64,000 bases of DNA from positions 186,001 through 250,000 of the forward strand of contig NZ_BSPW01000024.1 in NCBI RefSeq assembly GCF_030161235.1. Reading direction: 5' to 3'. Made by a program: the position numbers and the translations under genes. The first letter of the stretch is position 1. The number at the start of each line of letters is the position of its first letter. The notes beneath the pieces are model-generated. The model saw only the letters and a list, made by a program, of their open reading frames with translations. It searched no databases and was not told where the DNA came from. The stretch comes from Vibrio zhanjiangensis. GTDB lineage: Bacteria; Pseudomonadota; Gammaproteobacteria; Enterobacterales; Vibrionaceae. Shown here piece after piece: positions 11,816 through 22,037 of this stretch.

Positions 11816-11835
11816 ATCATGATTAGGAACCGTTA

Positions 11836-12840
11836 ATGATTGAAGCTGATCGTTTAATTGCCCCCGATAGCAATGCCTATAAAAATGAAGATGTTATTGA
11901 TAGAGCAATTCGCCCCAAAAAGCTTATAGATTACCAAGGTCAGGACCATGTTCGTGACCAAATGGAAATTTTTATTAAAGCAGCAAATCTCAGGCAAGAA
12001 GCACTAGACCATCTGCTTATCTTTGGTCCTCCAGGGCTTGGAAAAACGACGTTAGCCAATATTGTAGCGAACGAAATGGGCGTTAATATACGTACAACCT
12101 CAGGACCTGTGCTTGAAAAAGCCGGTGACTTGGCTGCTCTATTGACTAACTTGGAGGAGAATGATGTGCTCTTCATCGATGAAATTCATCGATTAAGTCC
12201 AATGGTTGAGGAAGTATTGTATCCGGCGATGGAAGATTATCAGCTGGATATCATGATTGGTGAAGGTCCAGCGGCGCGATCTATCAAAATTGACTTGCCT
12301 CCTTTTACTCTGATTGGAGCGACAACAAGAGCGGGCTCTCTTACCTCACCTCTGCGCGATCGCTTTGGCATTACTCAGCGGCTTGAGTACTATAAAATTC
12401 CTGATCTGCAGCACATCGTCCAGCGCAGTGCCGCCTGCTTAGGGTTGTCAATGGAAAAAGAAGGTGCTCTTGAAGTTGCTCGGCGAGCACGAGGCACCCC
12501 GCGTATTGCCAATCGTCTCCTGCGCCGAGTTCGTGATTATGCTGAAGTGAAAGGAGATGGCCATATTTGTGCAGATATTGCTGATAAGGCTTTAAATATG
12601 CTGGATGTTGACGTGCAAGGCTTTGATTATATGGATAGAAAGCTGCTGTTAGCTATTATGGAAAAATTTGCAGGTGGACCCGTCGGTTTAGACAATATGG
12701 CTGCAGCCATTGGTGAGGAAAAAGATACCATTGAAGATGTATTAGAACCTTACCTAATCCAGCAAGGGTATTTGCAGAGAACCCCAAGAGGTCGTATTGC
12801 TACAGACAGAGCGTATTTACATTTCGGGATTGAAAAATAA
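11836..12840 (+). CDS. ruvB: Holliday junction DNA helicase motor RuvB
   Basis: A 334-residue AAA+ motor that drives branch migration with RuvA. Walker [10 protein letters not shown] lies near residue 64, Walker [10 protein letters not shown] near 112, and sensor GATTRAGSL near 158. The C-terminal winged helix ([16 protein letters not shown]) is complete. Length matches the family. It forms an operon with ruvA. Confidence 0.97.
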   Translation: MIEADRLIAPDSNAYKNEDVIDRAIRPKKLIDYQGQDHVRDQMEIFIKAANLRQEALDHLLIFGPPGLGKTTLANIVANEMGVNIRTTSGPVLEKAGDLAALLTNLEENDVLFIDEIHRLSPMVEEVLYPAMEDYQLDIMIGEGPAARSIKIDLPPFTLIGATTRAGSLTSPLRDRFGITQRLEYYKIPDLQHIVQRSAACLGLSMEKEGALEVARRARGTPRIANRLLRRVRDYAEVKGDGHICADIADKALNMLDVDVQGFDYMDRKLLLAIMEKFAGGPVGLDNMAAAIGEEKDTIEDVLEPYLIQQGYLQRTPRGRIATDRAYLHFGIEK

Positions 12841-12844
12841 GTTT

Positions 12845-12882
12845 TCAGAGCCAGACATGATCTGTCTGGTTCTGATTTTTTG
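12845..12882 (+). terminator. Terminator after ruvB
   Basis: TCAGAGCCAGACA pairs with TGTCTGGTTCTGA (one G-T pair) over a short loop and is followed by six T residues. Confidence 0.85.
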
Positions 12883-13020
12883 TGAGTCAGATCGCAATAA
12901 TGAAACATTTATAATATTAATAAAGTAACTTAAACTTATAAGATGTTAATCAGTTGTTCTTCGTATACGCCTCTTACCCTTCCAAAATAACCGCAAATTA
13001 ACAAAAGCTCGTATAAACTA

Positions 13021-13084
13021 TTGATATAGATCAAAGTGGTGGTTTTTTAATCAAGAATGTCAAGTAAAACTTGATTGAAATCAA
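13021..13084 (+). promoter_or_regulatory. Two perfect FNR boxes upstream of cydABX
   Basis: TTGAT-ATAG-ATCAA at 13021-13034 and TTGAT-TGAA-ATCAA at 13071-13084 both match the FNR consensus exactly. Their centres are 50 bp apart, close to five helical turns. They lie within the 455-bp ruvB-cydA gap, about 210-275 bp before the cydA ATG. FNR/ArcA control of cytochrome bd is established in enterobacteria; direct control here is inference from the match. Confidence 0.8.
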
Positions 13085-13140
13085 AGCGAAGCCCAAATAC
13101 AAACCTTTTGAAAGAGCTCATTATTAGCAGTAGTATTAGT

Positions 13141-13177
13141 ACAAGCTATATTAGCTTGTGCTTAACAATTAACTAAC
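13141..13177. promoter_or_regulatory. Palindrome and ArcA-like repeat in the cydA leader
   Basis: ACAAGCTA-TAT-TAGCTTGT (13141-13159) is a perfect 8-bp-arm palindrome. It is followed at 13161-13177 by a minus-strand GTTAGTTAATTGTTAAG, which resembles the GTTA direct repeats bound by ArcA-P. ArcA control of cyd genes is known in E. coli; the assignment here is tentative. Confidence 0.4.
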
Positions 13178-13295
13178 CGTTATGGTACATTTTTGCAACA
13201 ATAGGTCAACCTTGGCAACATTGTTTCTTCCGTTTCAATGGTTACTTTGCTGCACTAATGTAAAAAGTGTCATCAGGTGACACATAGGAGTAAAC

Positions 13296-14882
13296 ATGAT
13301 TGATGTTGTCGATCTGTCGCGGTTGCAGTTTGCGCTTACTGCGATGTATCACTTCCTCTTCGTACCACTGACTCTGGGTATGGCGTTCCTTTTAGCCATT
13401 ATGGAATCCTTGTACGTAATGACGGACAAGCAAATCTACAAGGACATGACCAAGTTCTGGGGTAAGCTTTTTGGTATTAACTTTGTGCTTGGTGTTGCGA
13501 CTGGCCTCACTATGGAGTTCCAGTTTGGTACAAACTGGTCATATTACTCCCACTATGTCGGTGATATTTTTGGTGCACCGCTTGCCATTGAAGCTTTGGT
13601 AGCTTTCTTTCTTGAATCCACTTTCGTTGGTTTATTCTTCTTTGGTTGGGACAGACTGACTAAACGACAGCACTTAGCAGTGACTTGGCTAGTTGCACTC
13701 GGTTCAAACTTCTCAGCACTTTGGATTTTGGTGGCAAATGGTTGGATGCAAAATCCCGTAGGAGCTGAATTTAATTTTGAAACCATGCGCATGGAAATGG
13801 TGAGCTTTGCCGAAGTAGTGTTGAACCCTGTCGCTCAGGTCAAGTTCGTTCATACGGTGGCGTCTGGCTATACCACTGGTGCCATGTTTGTACTTGGTAT
13901 TAGTGCCTACTATCTACTCAAAGGTCGTGATATCGCATTTGCACGCCGCTCGTTTGCTATCGCGGCTTCATTTGGTATGGCTTCTGTCATCTCGGTTATT
14001 GTTCTTGGCGATGAGTCCGGCTACGAGCTTGGTGAAGTACAGAAAGTGAAACTGGCTGCGGTCGAGGCTGAGTGGCATACAGAGCCTGCGCCAGCCTCAT
14101 TTACCTTGTTCGGAGTTCCGAATCAGGAAACGATGAACACAGATTATGCGATAAAAATTCCTTACTTAATGGGTATTATCGCAACCCGTTCAATCGATGA
14201 ACAGGTCACAGGTCTCCGCGATCTAAGAGATGAGCATGTGGATCGCATCCGCAATGGTATGTATGCCTATGGCCTTTTAGAGAAGCTTCGTGAAGGTGAC
14301 AAGTCTGAAGAAAATATGTCCGCTTTTGATGAAGTAAAAGGTGACTTAGGATATGGACTGTTACTTAAGCGCTACACAGAAAATGTGGTGGATGCTTCCG
14401 AAGAACAAATTCAAGCCGCCGCAGATGACTCTATTCCAACCGTATGGCCACTATTTTGGTCGTTTAGAATTATGGTCGCTTGTGGCGTTGTAATGTTACT
14501 TGTGTTTGGTGCTGCGTTTATTCAGACATGTCGTCAAAAAATTGAGCAGAAGCCATGGGTTCTTAAAGCTGCGTTGCTCAGTATTCCTCTTCCTTGGATT
14601 GCTGTGGAAGCTGGATGGTTCGTCGCCGAATTTGGTCGTCAGCCGTGGGCAGTGGGTGAAATCCTTCCAGTGAATGTTGCAGCTTCTGCGCTAACAGCGG
14701 GAGAAATTTGGACATCCTTGTTTGCCATTTTGACTTTGTACACTTTGTTTTTAATTGCCGAAGTCTACCTCATGCTCAAGTTCGCTCGCAAAGGCCCTAG
14801 TAGCTTGAAAACTGGGCGTTATCATTTCGAACAGAATTCTGACTCTTATGAAAGTAAAGTCAGCCGACAAGTAGACGCGTAA
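13296..14882 (+). CDS. cydA: Cytochrome bd ubiquinol oxidase subunit I
   Basis: A 528-residue inner-membrane haem subunit of the high-affinity terminal oxidase. His19 in AMYHFLF is the high-spin haem b ligand, and multiple helices surround a quinol-binding loop (EIPYL-type segment [13 protein letters not shown]). The long Q loop and the length fit the bd-I class. The start ATG has an AGGAG site (CATAGGAGTAAAC). First gene of cydA-cydB-cydX-ybgE; the FNR boxes upstream suggest induction when oxygen is low. Confidence 0.97.
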   Translation: MIDVVDLSRLQFALTAMYHFLFVPLTLGMAFLLAIMESLYVMTDKQIYKDMTKFWGKLFGINFVLGVATGLTMEFQFGTNWSYYSHYVGDIFGAPLAIEALVAFFLESTFVGLFFFGWDRLTKRQHLAVTWLVALGSNFSALWILVANGWMQNPVGAEFNFETMRMEMVSFAEVVLNPVAQVKFVHTVASGYTTGAMFVLGISAYYLLKGRDIAFARRSFAIAASFGMASVISVIVLGDESGYELGEVQKVKLAAVEAEWHTEPAPASFTLFGVPNQETMNTDYAIKIPYLMGIIATRSIDEQVTGLRDLRDEHVDRIRNGMYAYGLLEKLREGDKSEENMSAFDEVKGDLGYGLLLKRYTENVVDASEEQIQAAADDSIPTVWPLFWSFRIMVACGVVMLLVFGAAFIQTCRQKIEQKPWVLKAALLSIPLPWIAVEAGWFVAEFGRQPWAVGEILPVNVAASALTAGEIWTSLFAILTLYTLFLIAEVYLMLKFARKGPSSLKTGRYHFEQNSDSYESKVSRQVDA

Positions 14883-14898
14883 AGCACGGAGAAAACTT

Positions 14899-16035
14899 AT
14901 GTTTGATTATGAAATCTTACGACTTATCTGGTGGGTATTGATTGGTGTTCTTCTAGTCGGCTTTGCGGTAACAGATGGTTTTGATATGGGGGTGGGTGCT
15001 TTAGTGCCTGTGATAGGTAAAAACGACAGTGAGAGACGAGTGATGATCAACTCTATTGCACCTCACTGGGAAGGTAACCAAGTTTGGCTTGTGACCGCTG
15101 GTGGTGCGTTATTTGCCGCATGGCCCTTGGTGTATGCCACTTCTTTTTCCGGCTTTTACTTGGCAATGATCCTAACGTTAGCGGCCTTATGGCTTCGCCC
15201 ACTCGGGTTAGCATACCGTTCGAAAATTGAAGACGAGAAGTGGAGAGCGACATGGGATGTTTGTATTTCAGTCAGTGGTTTCGTTCCCCCAATTATCTTT
15301 GGTGTCGCATTTGGAAACCTGTTGCAAGGCGTTCCTTTTAAGCTGAATGAATTTTTGATGCCGACTTACCAAGGCTCTTTCTTTCAACTACTAAATCCAT
15401 TTGCTTTGCTATGTGGTTTGGTCAGCTTATTTATGATCATCATGCAAGGTGCAACATGGCTGCAGCTCAAGACAACCAAGGATGTTCACGCCCGTTCACG
15501 CAGTGTGGCACAGATTACTGGGTTATTGACCATTGCAGCCTTTGTTGCAGCAGGTTTCTGGGTTCAGAATATTGACGGTTACGTCATCACTAGTGCCTTA
15601 GATCATAACGCTGCATCAAACCCGCTGGCAAAAGAAGTGGTTAGTCGAACGGGTGCTTGGATGAACAATTTTAAGCAATATCCACTGATGTGGACTGCGC
15701 CAGCATTGGGAGTTGTGATGTCCTTGGTGACGGTAATAGCTTCGCGTCTTGACCGAGGCGGGATTGCTTTCTTCGCATCAAGTGTCGGTAATGCGGGCAT
15801 TATCTTCACAGCGGGTTTAGCCATGTTCCCGTTTATCATGCCCTCGAAGCTAATGCCAAGCCATAGTCTGACCATGTGGGATGCCACTTCATCTGAGCTA
15901 ACACTTAACTTAATGACAGGCGTAGCCTTTATCATGGTACCTGTAATTCTCGGTTATACCTCGTGGACATACTATAAGATGTTTGGGCGTCTGGATAATA
16001 AGTTCATCGAAGACAACAAAGATTCACTGTACTAA
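14899..16035 (+). CDS. cydB: Cytochrome bd ubiquinol oxidase subunit II
   Basis: A 378-residue inner-membrane subunit. The N-terminus (DYEILRLIWWVLIGVLLVGFAVTDGFD) and the HWEGNQVW motif near residue 57 are diagnostic of CydB. Length matches E. coli (379). It starts 16 nt after cydA with a GGAG site and is followed 12 nt later by cydX. Confidence 0.97.
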   Translation: MFDYEILRLIWWVLIGVLLVGFAVTDGFDMGVGALVPVIGKNDSERRVMINSIAPHWEGNQVWLVTAGGALFAAWPLVYATSFSGFYLAMILTLAALWLRPLGLAYRSKIEDEKWRATWDVCISVSGFVPPIIFGVAFGNLLQGVPFKLNEFLMPTYQGSFFQLLNPFALLCGLVSLFMIIMQGATWLQLKTTKDVHARSRSVAQITGLLTIAAFVAAGFWVQNIDGYVITSALDHNAASNPLAKEVVSRTGAWMNNFKQYPLMWTAPALGVVMSLVTVIASRLDRGGIAFFASSVGNAGIIFTAGLAMFPFIMPSKLMPSHSLTMWDATSSELTLNLMTGVAFIMVPVILGYTSWTYYKMFGRLDNKFIEDNKDSLY

Positions 16036-16047
16036 GGAGCAAAGATT

Positions 16048-16155
16048 ATGTGGTATTTCGCATGGATTCTAGGTGTATTACTGGCATGTGCATTTGGCAT
16101 TATCAATGCGCTTTGGTTAGAGCACACCGAAATGATGGATAAAGACAGTGATTAG
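16048..16155 (+). CDS. cydX: Cytochrome bd small subunit CydX
   Basis: A 35-residue single-helix protein that stabilises the CydAB oxidase. It begins MWYFAWILGVLLACAFGIINALW, the conserved CydX pattern, and ends in a short acidic tail. An AAGGAG site lies 9 nt before the ATG. It is too short for common ORF cut-offs. The last 8 nt overlap the putative GTG start of ybgE. Confidence 0.93.
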   Translation: MWYFAWILGVLLACAFGIINALWLEHTEMMDKDSD

Positions 16156-16450
16156 CATCGCGGGGCCGGTCACAAGACTACATGCTCCAATGGATAAGGT
16201 TCTGCTGCGAGCCTTATCTCTGATACTTGGCTTCTATCATGTTGCTCTGGTTATGTGGGACCCTAAGCTATATGCCGAACAAATAGGTGGCTTTAATATT
16301 GTTATTACGCCACTTATGATTTGGGCTATGTGCTCAAGCATGGTGTTCGGGTTGGCATTTAAGCCGCAAAATTGGTATTGGCAAGTTTTGTTTAGTCCCT
16401 ACTTCTCAATATCGATTCTTATATATTTGACGGCGGTAAGAATGTTCTGA
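16148..16450 (+). CDS. ybgE: Cyd operon protein YbgE
   Basis: A roughly 100-residue inner-membrane protein with three hydrophobic segments, always found behind cydABX; its function is unknown. The sequence MDKVLLRALSLILGFYHVALVMWDP is typical. The GTG at 16148 overlaps cydX by 8 nt; an internal ATG at 16190 (Met15) gives an N-terminus closer to other YbgE proteins, so the start is uncertain. A terminator follows at 16484. Confidence 0.82.
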   Translation: MISIAGPVTRLHAPMDKVLLRALSLILGFYHVALVMWDPKLYAEQIGGFNIVITPLMIWAMCSSMVFGLAFKPQNWYWQVLFSPYFSISILIYLTAVRMF

Positions 16451-16483
16451 GCTTTTATAGCTGAGCCAATGTCGATAAATTGG

Positions 16484-16518
16484 ATAGCACCGCGATTTTT
16501 ATCACGGTGCTATTTTTT
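16484..16518 (+). terminator. Terminator after the cyd operon
   Basis: ATAGCACCGCGAT / ATCACGGTGCTAT form a 13-bp stem with one mismatch and a TTTT loop, followed by six T residues. Confidence 0.88.
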
Positions 16519-16606
16519 AATGTAATGAAAATACGTCACTATTCCTTGCCCAAACCGTATTGAAGTGAGGTATAGTAAGGTAAATCATATTGACCTAGGG
16601 AAGAGC

Positions 16607-17026
16607 GTGGATACAAATCAACCCATATTTGAGTTTCCAGTCACCGTATATTATGAAGATACCGATGTTGGAGGTATGGTCTACCACGCCAACTTTCTGA
16701 AATTCTTCGAGCGCTGCCGCACTGAATGGTTAACTCAAATTGGTATGTCAAATTCAAGCCTGAGGGAACAAAATATTAGTTTTGTAGTCCGACATGTGGA
16801 TATGGACTTTTTACAGGGTGCTCGTCTAGAGGATCGCCTAGTAGTTAAAGCGACTGTTGCAAAAGCTCAGAAAGCTTCCATGACCTTCTGTCAGGAGATC
16901 GTAAATCCTGAGGGGAATATATTGTGTAAAGCAATGATTAAGGTAGCATGCATCGATACTCAAAAAATGAAGCCTAGAGCCTTACCGCAAAAAATTATTA
17001 TGGAGTTTACTCAAAGTGACCGCTGA
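16607..17026 (+). CDS. ybgC: Acyl-CoA thioesterase YbgC, Tol-Pal-associated
   Basis: A 139-residue cytoplasmic hotdog-fold thioesterase. [19 protein letters not shown] near residues 15-33 contains the catalytic Asp of the 4-hydroxybenzoyl-CoA thioesterase family. The frame is open from 16565, but the GTG at 16607 has an AGGGAAG site and gives the usual length, so I chose it. The end overlaps the tolQ start by 11 nt. It is the first gene of the tol-pal cluster. Confidence 0.92.
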   Translation: MDTNQPIFEFPVTVYYEDTDVGGMVYHANFLKFFERCRTEWLTQIGMSNSSLREQNISFVVRHVDMDFLQGARLEDRLVVKATVAKAQKASMTFCQEIVNPEGNILCKAMIKVACIDTQKMKPRALPQKIIMEFTQSDR

Positions 17027-17714
17027 TATTTCAATGCTTGATCTATTTCTTCAAGCTAGCTTACTCGTAAAAATTGTGATGCTCACGTTATTGGGTATGT
17101 CTATTGTGTCTTGGGCCATGATCATTAAACGCAGCAAAGTCTTGTCTAAAGCCGCAAAGGGTGCAGAAGCTTTTGAAGATCAATTTTGGTCAGGAGCAGA
17201 CCTTGCCGCGCTTTATCAAAATGCAAAGAAACGCAAAGATGATCTAAGCGGGACGGAAGAAATTTTTTACTCAGGTTTTACGGAATTTGCACGTTTAAGA
17301 AAAACCAACGCTGAGTCGCCTGATTTTATTATGGAAGGTACAGGTAGAGCAATGCGAGTGGCTGTCGCTCGTGAAGTTGATGAGCTTGAAACAAATTTAC
17401 CTTTCCTTGCCACGGTTGGTTCTATAAGTCCATACATAGGCTTGTTTGGTACGGTATGGGGTATTATGCACGCCTTTATTGCTTTGGGTGAAGTGAAGCA
17501 AGCAACTTTATCCATGGTTGCGCCCGGGATAGCTGAAGCGTTAGTTGCGACTGCTATGGGTCTGTTTGCTGCTATTCCTGCAGTAATGGCTTATAACAGA
17601 TTGAGTAACAAAGTGGGCAAGCTAGAGCATACCTATGCCACTTTCTCTGAAGAATTTCACAGTATTTTGCACCGCCAAGCGATGGCTGGTCGTGATTCTG
17701 CCAATAGGGGCTAA
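17016..17714 (+). CDS. tolQ: Tol-Pal system protein TolQ
   Basis: A 232-residue inner-membrane protein with three helices (about residues 15-35, 135-158 and 170-190), homologous to ExbB/MotA. It forms the proton-driven motor with TolR that energises TolA. The [19 protein letters not shown] segment is diagnostic. The GTG start overlaps ybgC by 11 nt, implying translational coupling. tolR starts 5 nt after the stop. Confidence 0.96.
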   Translation: MTADISMLDLFLQASLLVKIVMLTLLGMSIVSWAMIIKRSKVLSKAAKGAEAFEDQFWSGADLAALYQNAKKRKDDLSGTEEIFYSGFTEFARLRKTNAESPDFIMEGTGRAMRVAVAREVDELETNLPFLATVGSISPYIGLFGTVWGIMHAFIALGEVKQATLSMVAPGIAEALVATAMGLFAAIPAVMAYNRLSNKVGKLEHTYATFSEEFHSILHRQAMAGRDSANRG

Positions 17715-17719
17715 AATCA

Positions 17720-18163
17720 ATGGCTGGTTATCAACCTAAAAAGCGAAAAATGACCGCAGAGATTAACGTTGTTCCGTATATTGACGTCATGTTAGTTCTG
17801 CTGATCATTTTTATGGTGACTTCTCCCTTTGTGACTCAGGGGGTTGATGTTGAACTGCCTAAAACGTCCACAGCAAAACCAGCGTCTGAACTAGCAGGTG
17901 ATAATGATGCGAGCTTTATCATTGTTGAGATTGACCGAGATGGTAATCTGGGTGTGAGCGTGAATGATGAGGAAGTGACTCGCGGGCTTTCGCTACAAGA
18001 CGTCATTGTGCGGATTAAAGCAGAGCTGTCACTTAAGCCAGACTCTCCTGTTGCCGTGGGCGGTGATGCAGCAACACCCTATGCACAAGTTGTTTTGGTA
18101 TTAGATGAATTAAGTCGAGCGGGGATCCCTAAAGTAGGGTTGCTCACCGAGATAAAGGAATAA
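17720..18163 (+). CDS. tolR: Tol-Pal system protein TolR
   Basis: A 147-residue inner-membrane protein with a single N-terminal helix. The proton-pathway Asp lies in NVVPYIDVMLVLLIIFMV at about residue 23. The periplasmic part is of the ExbD/TolR type. Part of the tolQ-R-A coupled operon, with tolA starting 13 nt downstream. Confidence 0.96.
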   Translation: MAGYQPKKRKMTAEINVVPYIDVMLVLLIIFMVTSPFVTQGVDVELPKTSTAKPASELAGDNDASFIIVEIDRDGNLGVSVNDEEVTRGLSLQDVIVRIKAELSLKPDSPVAVGGDAATPYAQVVLVLDELSRAGIPKVGLLTEIKE

Positions 18164-18176
18164 GCGCTCTCTGGTT

Positions 18177-19163
18177 ATGAAAGATAGTAAGCCGAAAAAA
18201 AAGAGTGGTTACGGTAAATCAATCGTTATCTCCGTGATACTTCATGCGTTGCTGCTCATAGCACTGGTGTGGGGGGCAGACTTTACTATGTCCAAGCCAG
18301 AGCCATCAGGCAAAATGGTTCAGGCTGTGGTAATTGATCCTAGCCTTGTTCGCCAGCAAGCGCAGCAAATACGCAGCCAGCGAGAAGCAGCGGCCAAAAA
18401 AGAGCAAGAACGTTTAGACAAGCTACGCCGTGAGAGTGAGCAATTGGAAAAAAATCGCAAAGCGGAAGAAGAACGCATCCGTAAGCTGAAAGAGCAACAA
18501 GCGCTTGAAGCAAAAGCAGCCCGTGAAGCTGAGAAAGCGAGACAAGAAAAGGAAAAAGAGCGTAAAGCGGCTGAGCTTCGAGTTCGTCAAGAAAAGGAAC
18601 GGGCAGCCAAGTTAGAAGCTGAGCGTAAAGCCAAAGAAGCGGCCGTTGCCAAAGCGGAGAAAGAGCGTATTGCCCGTGAGAAAGCGGCTCAGAAAGCTGA
18701 AAAAGAGCGTATCGCGAAAGAAAAGGCGGCCAAAGAAGCGGCAGAAAAAGCACGCAAAGAAAAACAACGGCTTGAGCGACTTGAACGAGAGCGTAAGGAG
18801 CAAGAAGCGGCACTGAATAATATCTTTTCAGGTTTAGAAACTGAAGTTGAACAGAATAGTGCCGCTCAATCCCAGTTTCTTGCCGATGAACGTTCTCGGT
18901 TTATCGAAAAATATAGAATTGCCATTGAACAAAACCTATTAAAAGAAGATGCGTTTTTTGGTAAAGAGTGTGTGTTGAATATACAGCTCATACCTACAGG
19001 TGACTACAAAGCTATTGTTTCTTCTGCCAAAGTCGTCGCAGGTGATACTAGCCTTTGCCGAGCCGCCAAAGCCGCGATTGTTCAGGCAAAAGAATTTGAC
19101 TTTCCGAAAGAAGCACAGTTACAACGAGAGTTTAGAGATTTCAATTTTAGATTCAAACTATAG
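18177..19163 (+). CDS. tolA: Tol-Pal system protein TolA
   Basis: A 328-residue protein spanning the periplasm. It has an N-terminal transmembrane helix (about residues 14-34, with SVILHALL typical of TolA), a long Lys/Glu/Ala-rich helical domain (about 55-210), and a C-terminal globular domain with two cysteines (KECVL and SLCRAA). The repeated AEKERIAKEKAA-like units produce long open frames on the opposite strand that are not genes. It is shorter than E. coli TolA (421) because of a shorter helical rod. Confidence 0.95.
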   Translation: MKDSKPKKKSGYGKSIVISVILHALLLIALVWGADFTMSKPEPSGKMVQAVVIDPSLVRQQAQQIRSQREAAAKKEQERLDKLRRESEQLEKNRKAEEERIRKLKEQQALEAKAAREAEKARQEKEKERKAAELRVRQEKERAAKLEAERKAKEAAVAKAEKERIAREKAAQKAEKERIAKEKAAKEAAEKARKEKQRLERLERERKEQEAALNNIFSGLETEVEQNSAAQSQFLADERSRFIEKYRIAIEQNLLKEDAFFGKECVLNIQLIPTGDYKAIVSSAKVVAGDTSLCRAAKAAIVQAKEFDFPKEAQLQREFRDFNFRFKL

Positions 19164-19172
19164 GGAATTATA

Positions 19173-20537
19173 GTGAAAATTAATATTAATCGCATGATGG
19201 TTAAGTTGTTGAGCTTGTTGGTTTTACTACAGCCAATGTTAGCGAGTGCTAAGCTGGAAATCGTGATTACAGACGGTATCGATTCGGCTAGACCAATCGC
19301 TATTGTGCCATTTAAATGGCAAGGGCCCACCGCCTTACCCCACGATGTATCAGCAGTGATTGCTTCAGACTTGCAGCGCAGTGGTAAGTTTAGCCCTGTG
19401 CCAACCGGTAAGATGCCTCAAACGCCATATAGTGATAGTGAGGTTCATTTTGAAAAGTGGACAGGTTTGGGGGTTGACTCCCTACTCACTGGTACCATTT
19501 CACAAAATGCACAAGGCGACTACGTCATTCAATACCAGTTAATTGACGTCGTTCGCGGACAATTAACACAAGGTCAAGGCAAAGCTTTGAGCCCCGATGG
19601 TCAGTTAGTTATGTCAAAGGAGCATGTCTTGTTTAGCAAGCGTGCGACTGTGCCCGGTGAAAGGCTGCGTGAATACGCTCACCGGATCTCAGATTTAGTT
19701 TATAAAGAATTGACCGGTGAGCGTGGTGCATTTTTGACCCGTATTGCATACGTGGTTGTGAATGAAAAAGATACCTATGCCTATCAGCTAAGAGTGGCCG
19801 ACTACGATGGTTACAACGAGAAGCTAGTACTGCGTTCTAAGCAACCTCTTATGTCGCCCGCTTGGTCTCCCGATGGTAAAAAACTTGCTTATGTGAGCTT
19901 TCAAAATGGCCAGGCTGAAATCTTTATTATGAACATCTACACGGGTAAGCGTGAGAAAATCACCTCTTATCCTCGTCATAATGGGGCACCTAGATTCTCA
20001 CCTGATGGCAATAAGTTAGCACTTGTATTGTCTAAAACGGGCAGTTTGCATGTGTATACGCTGGACTTAAACACTCGTAAGCTGACGCAAATTACACGTG
20101 GTCGCTCAAACAATACCGAACCTTTTTGGCACCCTGATGGTAAATCATTGATCTTTACATCAGATCAGGGTGGTAAACCACAAATATATAAAGTAGATTT
20201 GGCAAACGGCTCAACTAAGCGTCTGACTTGGCAAGGTAGTCAGAATCTTGGTGGGCAGATTACACCGGATGGTCGCTTTTTGGTCATGGTAAATCGTACC
20301 AATTCTGGTTTCCATTTAGCGAAACAAGATTTGGAAACAGGATCAGTGCAGATTCTAACCAAAACTTTGCTAGATGAATCACCGAGTATCGCACCAAACG
20401 GTGGTATGGTAATTTACAGTTCTATCTTTAATCAGACCAATGTACTCTCTATGGTCTCGATAGATGGACGCTTTAAAGCTCGATTACCCGCAACAAATGG
20501 TCGTGTGCGTGCTCCGGCATGGTCACCATATTTGTAG
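19173..20537 (+). CDS. tolB: Tol-Pal system beta-propeller protein TolB
   Basis: A 454-residue periplasmic protein with an N-terminal signal peptide (cleavage likely after LASA, near residue 26), an alpha/beta domain, and a C-terminal six-bladed propeller marked by repeated SPDGKKLAY-like units. It binds Pal and TolA. The GTG at 19173 has an AGGGAAT site 8 nt upstream. An ATG at 19194 is an alternative inside the signal peptide. Confidence 0.96.
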   Translation: MKININRMMVKLLSLLVLLQPMLASAKLEIVITDGIDSARPIAIVPFKWQGPTALPHDVSAVIASDLQRSGKFSPVPTGKMPQTPYSDSEVHFEKWTGLGVDSLLTGTISQNAQGDYVIQYQLIDVVRGQLTQGQGKALSPDGQLVMSKEHVLFSKRATVPGERLREYAHRISDLVYKELTGERGAFLTRIAYVVVNEKDTYAYQLRVADYDGYNEKLVLRSKQPLMSPAWSPDGKKLAYVSFQNGQAEIFIMNIYTGKREKITSYPRHNGAPRFSPDGNKLALVLSKTGSLHVYTLDLNTRKLTQITRGRSNNTEPFWHPDGKSLIFTSDQGGKPQIYKVDLANGSTKRLTWQGSQNLGGQITPDGRFLVMVNRTNSGFHLAKQDLETGSVQILTKTLLDESPSIAPNGGMVIYSSIFNQTNVLSMVSIDGRFKARLPATNGRVRAPAWSPYL

Positions 20538-20573
20538 CCAGTAATATGTATCAAAACTAAGGAAAATATAACA

Positions 20574-21113
20574 ATGCAACTAAACAAAGTTCTTAAGGGG
20601 CTATTAATTGCGCTACCAGTTCTAGCGGTTACCGCATGTAGTTCAAGCGATGACGCAGCAAACGCTACTGGCTCTGAAACGAACCAATCAACTTCTGGCT
20701 CAGCAAACGGTGTTGACACCACAGTTGTTTCACCAATTGGAGAAAATGGTCAGCTTTCTGAAGAAGAACTGAAAGAGCAGGCTCTTCGTGAGTCACAAAC
20801 TATCTACTTTGCGTTTGATAACGCCACTATTGCTAGTGACTACGAAGAAATGCTAGCGGCCCACGCTTCTTACTTAAGTAAAAATCCTTCACTTAAAGTG
20901 ACAGTGGAAGGTCATGCTGATGAGCGCGGTACACCAGAATACAATATCGCTTTGGGTGAGCGCCGTGCAAATGCAGTGGCGAAGTATCTACAAGCATTGG
21001 GTGTTCAAGCGGACCAAATCTCAATTGTTAGCTACGGTGAAGAGAAGCCTCTTCTAATGGGTCAATCTGAAGATATTTATGCAAAAAACCGTCGTGCGGT
21101 TTTAGTATACTAA
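20574..21113 (+). CDS. pal: Peptidoglycan-associated lipoprotein Pal
   Basis: A 179-residue outer-membrane lipoprotein. The lipobox VTAC ends at Cys22. A serine/threonine-rich linker leads to an OmpA-like domain with YFAFDN near residue 82 and [12 protein letters not shown] near residue 118, the latter holding the diaminopimelate-binding residues. It starts 36 nt after tolB with an AAGGAAA site. Confidence 0.97.
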   Translation: MQLNKVLKGLLIALPVLAVTACSSSDDAANATGSETNQSTSGSANGVDTTVVSPIGENGQLSEEELKEQALRESQTIYFAFDNATIASDYEEMLAAHASYLSKNPSLKVTVEGHADERGTPEYNIALGERRANAVAKYLQALGVQADQISIVSYGEEKPLLMGQSEDIYAKNRRAVLVY

Positions 21114-21128
21114 TCAGGGATAACTCTT

Positions 21129-21899
21129 ATGTTCAGTAACCTTAAGCGCGTCATTACGCTTACGTTACTGGCAAGTACAGCGAACTCAGTGTTCGCTGTA
21201 CCAGCCCCAGTATCAGATGTGAGTGGCACTACTGCTTCGGTATCCTCTTATGCCGGTGCGGCAAATGAAACGGATGTCCAGCGTCTTGAACGATTGCTTG
21301 AAAATCGCAATCGTATGCAGTTGCAAATGCAGCAGCAACTAGATGATATGGCCTTGGAGATTAACGATCTTCGTGGACAGCTGGAAAAAAACAGCTATGA
21401 CATGCAGCAAATGCTTGAGCGCCAGCGCGAGCTTTTTATCGAGCTTGATAAAGTTCGTAGTCAGGCGAGTTCTGCCCCCCTTGCAGAAACAACAAAAAAC
21501 AATGTTGCTCCCGAGGGTAAGTTCAGCACCAATGCAAATGAGCAAACGGCTTACCAAGATGCGGTTGACCTCATTTTAAAGAAACGTGACTATGCGGGTG
21601 CTATCTCAGCATTTCAGCAGTTCCAAAAAGATTACCCTGATTCGACATTTACACCGAACACTCATTACTGGCTAGGACAGCTTTACTTTGCGAAGAAGCA
21701 GGACAAGCAAGCGGCTGAAAGTTTTGCAGCTGTCGTCGCTTATCCCAAGTCCAACAAACGAGCAGATGCTTTAGTCAAGCTCGGAGATATAGCCAAGCGC
21801 AACAACAATGCGGCGCAAGCAACAAAGTACTATCAACAGGTTATCGATGAGTACCCGAGCAGTGCTTCCGCGAAACTTGCCCAAGAGCGAATTAAATAG
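21129..21899 (+). CDS. cpoB: Cell division coordinator CpoB (YbgF)
   Basis: A 256-residue periplasmic protein. It has a signal peptide ending near VFA (residue 23), a coiled coil at about 55-110 rich in Gln and Met, and C-terminal tetratricopeptide repeats (YQDAVDLILKKRDYAGAISAFQQF and following). It links outer-membrane constriction by Tol-Pal to septal peptidoglycan synthesis. Last gene of the tol-pal run; a terminator follows at once. Confidence 0.94.
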   Translation: MFSNLKRVITLTLLASTANSVFAVPAPVSDVSGTTASVSSYAGAANETDVQRLERLLENRNRMQLQMQQQLDDMALEINDLRGQLEKNSYDMQQMLERQRELFIELDKVRSQASSAPLAETTKNNVAPEGKFSTNANEQTAYQDAVDLILKKRDYAGAISAFQQFQKDYPDSTFTPNTHYWLGQLYFAKKQDKQAAESFAAVVAYPKSNKRADALVKLGDIAKRNNNAAQATKYYQQVIDEYPSSASAKLAQERIK

Positions 21900-21928
21900 A
21901 AAAAAGGAGCGTGTGTCGCTCCTTTTTC
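21900..21928 (+). terminator. Terminator after cpoB
   Basis: AAAAAGGAGCG-TGTGT-CGCTCCTTTTT is a perfect 11-bp stem ending in a T run. Confidence 0.9.
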
Positions 21929-22037
21929 AATAGGGTATCACTAAACATCGAGCAACTAATTATGCGCTAAACTGGCATCTCTAACTGAGTTGGGGTTACA
22001 ATATACGGATTATTAAACGTTGCCTAGAGCAAGAGCA

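Noticed and set aside
18340-18813. Long open frames opposite tolA
   Set aside because: They are the antisense reading of the Lys/Glu/Ala repeats of TolA; there is no ribosome site and the Leu/Ala-rich product has no family resemblance.
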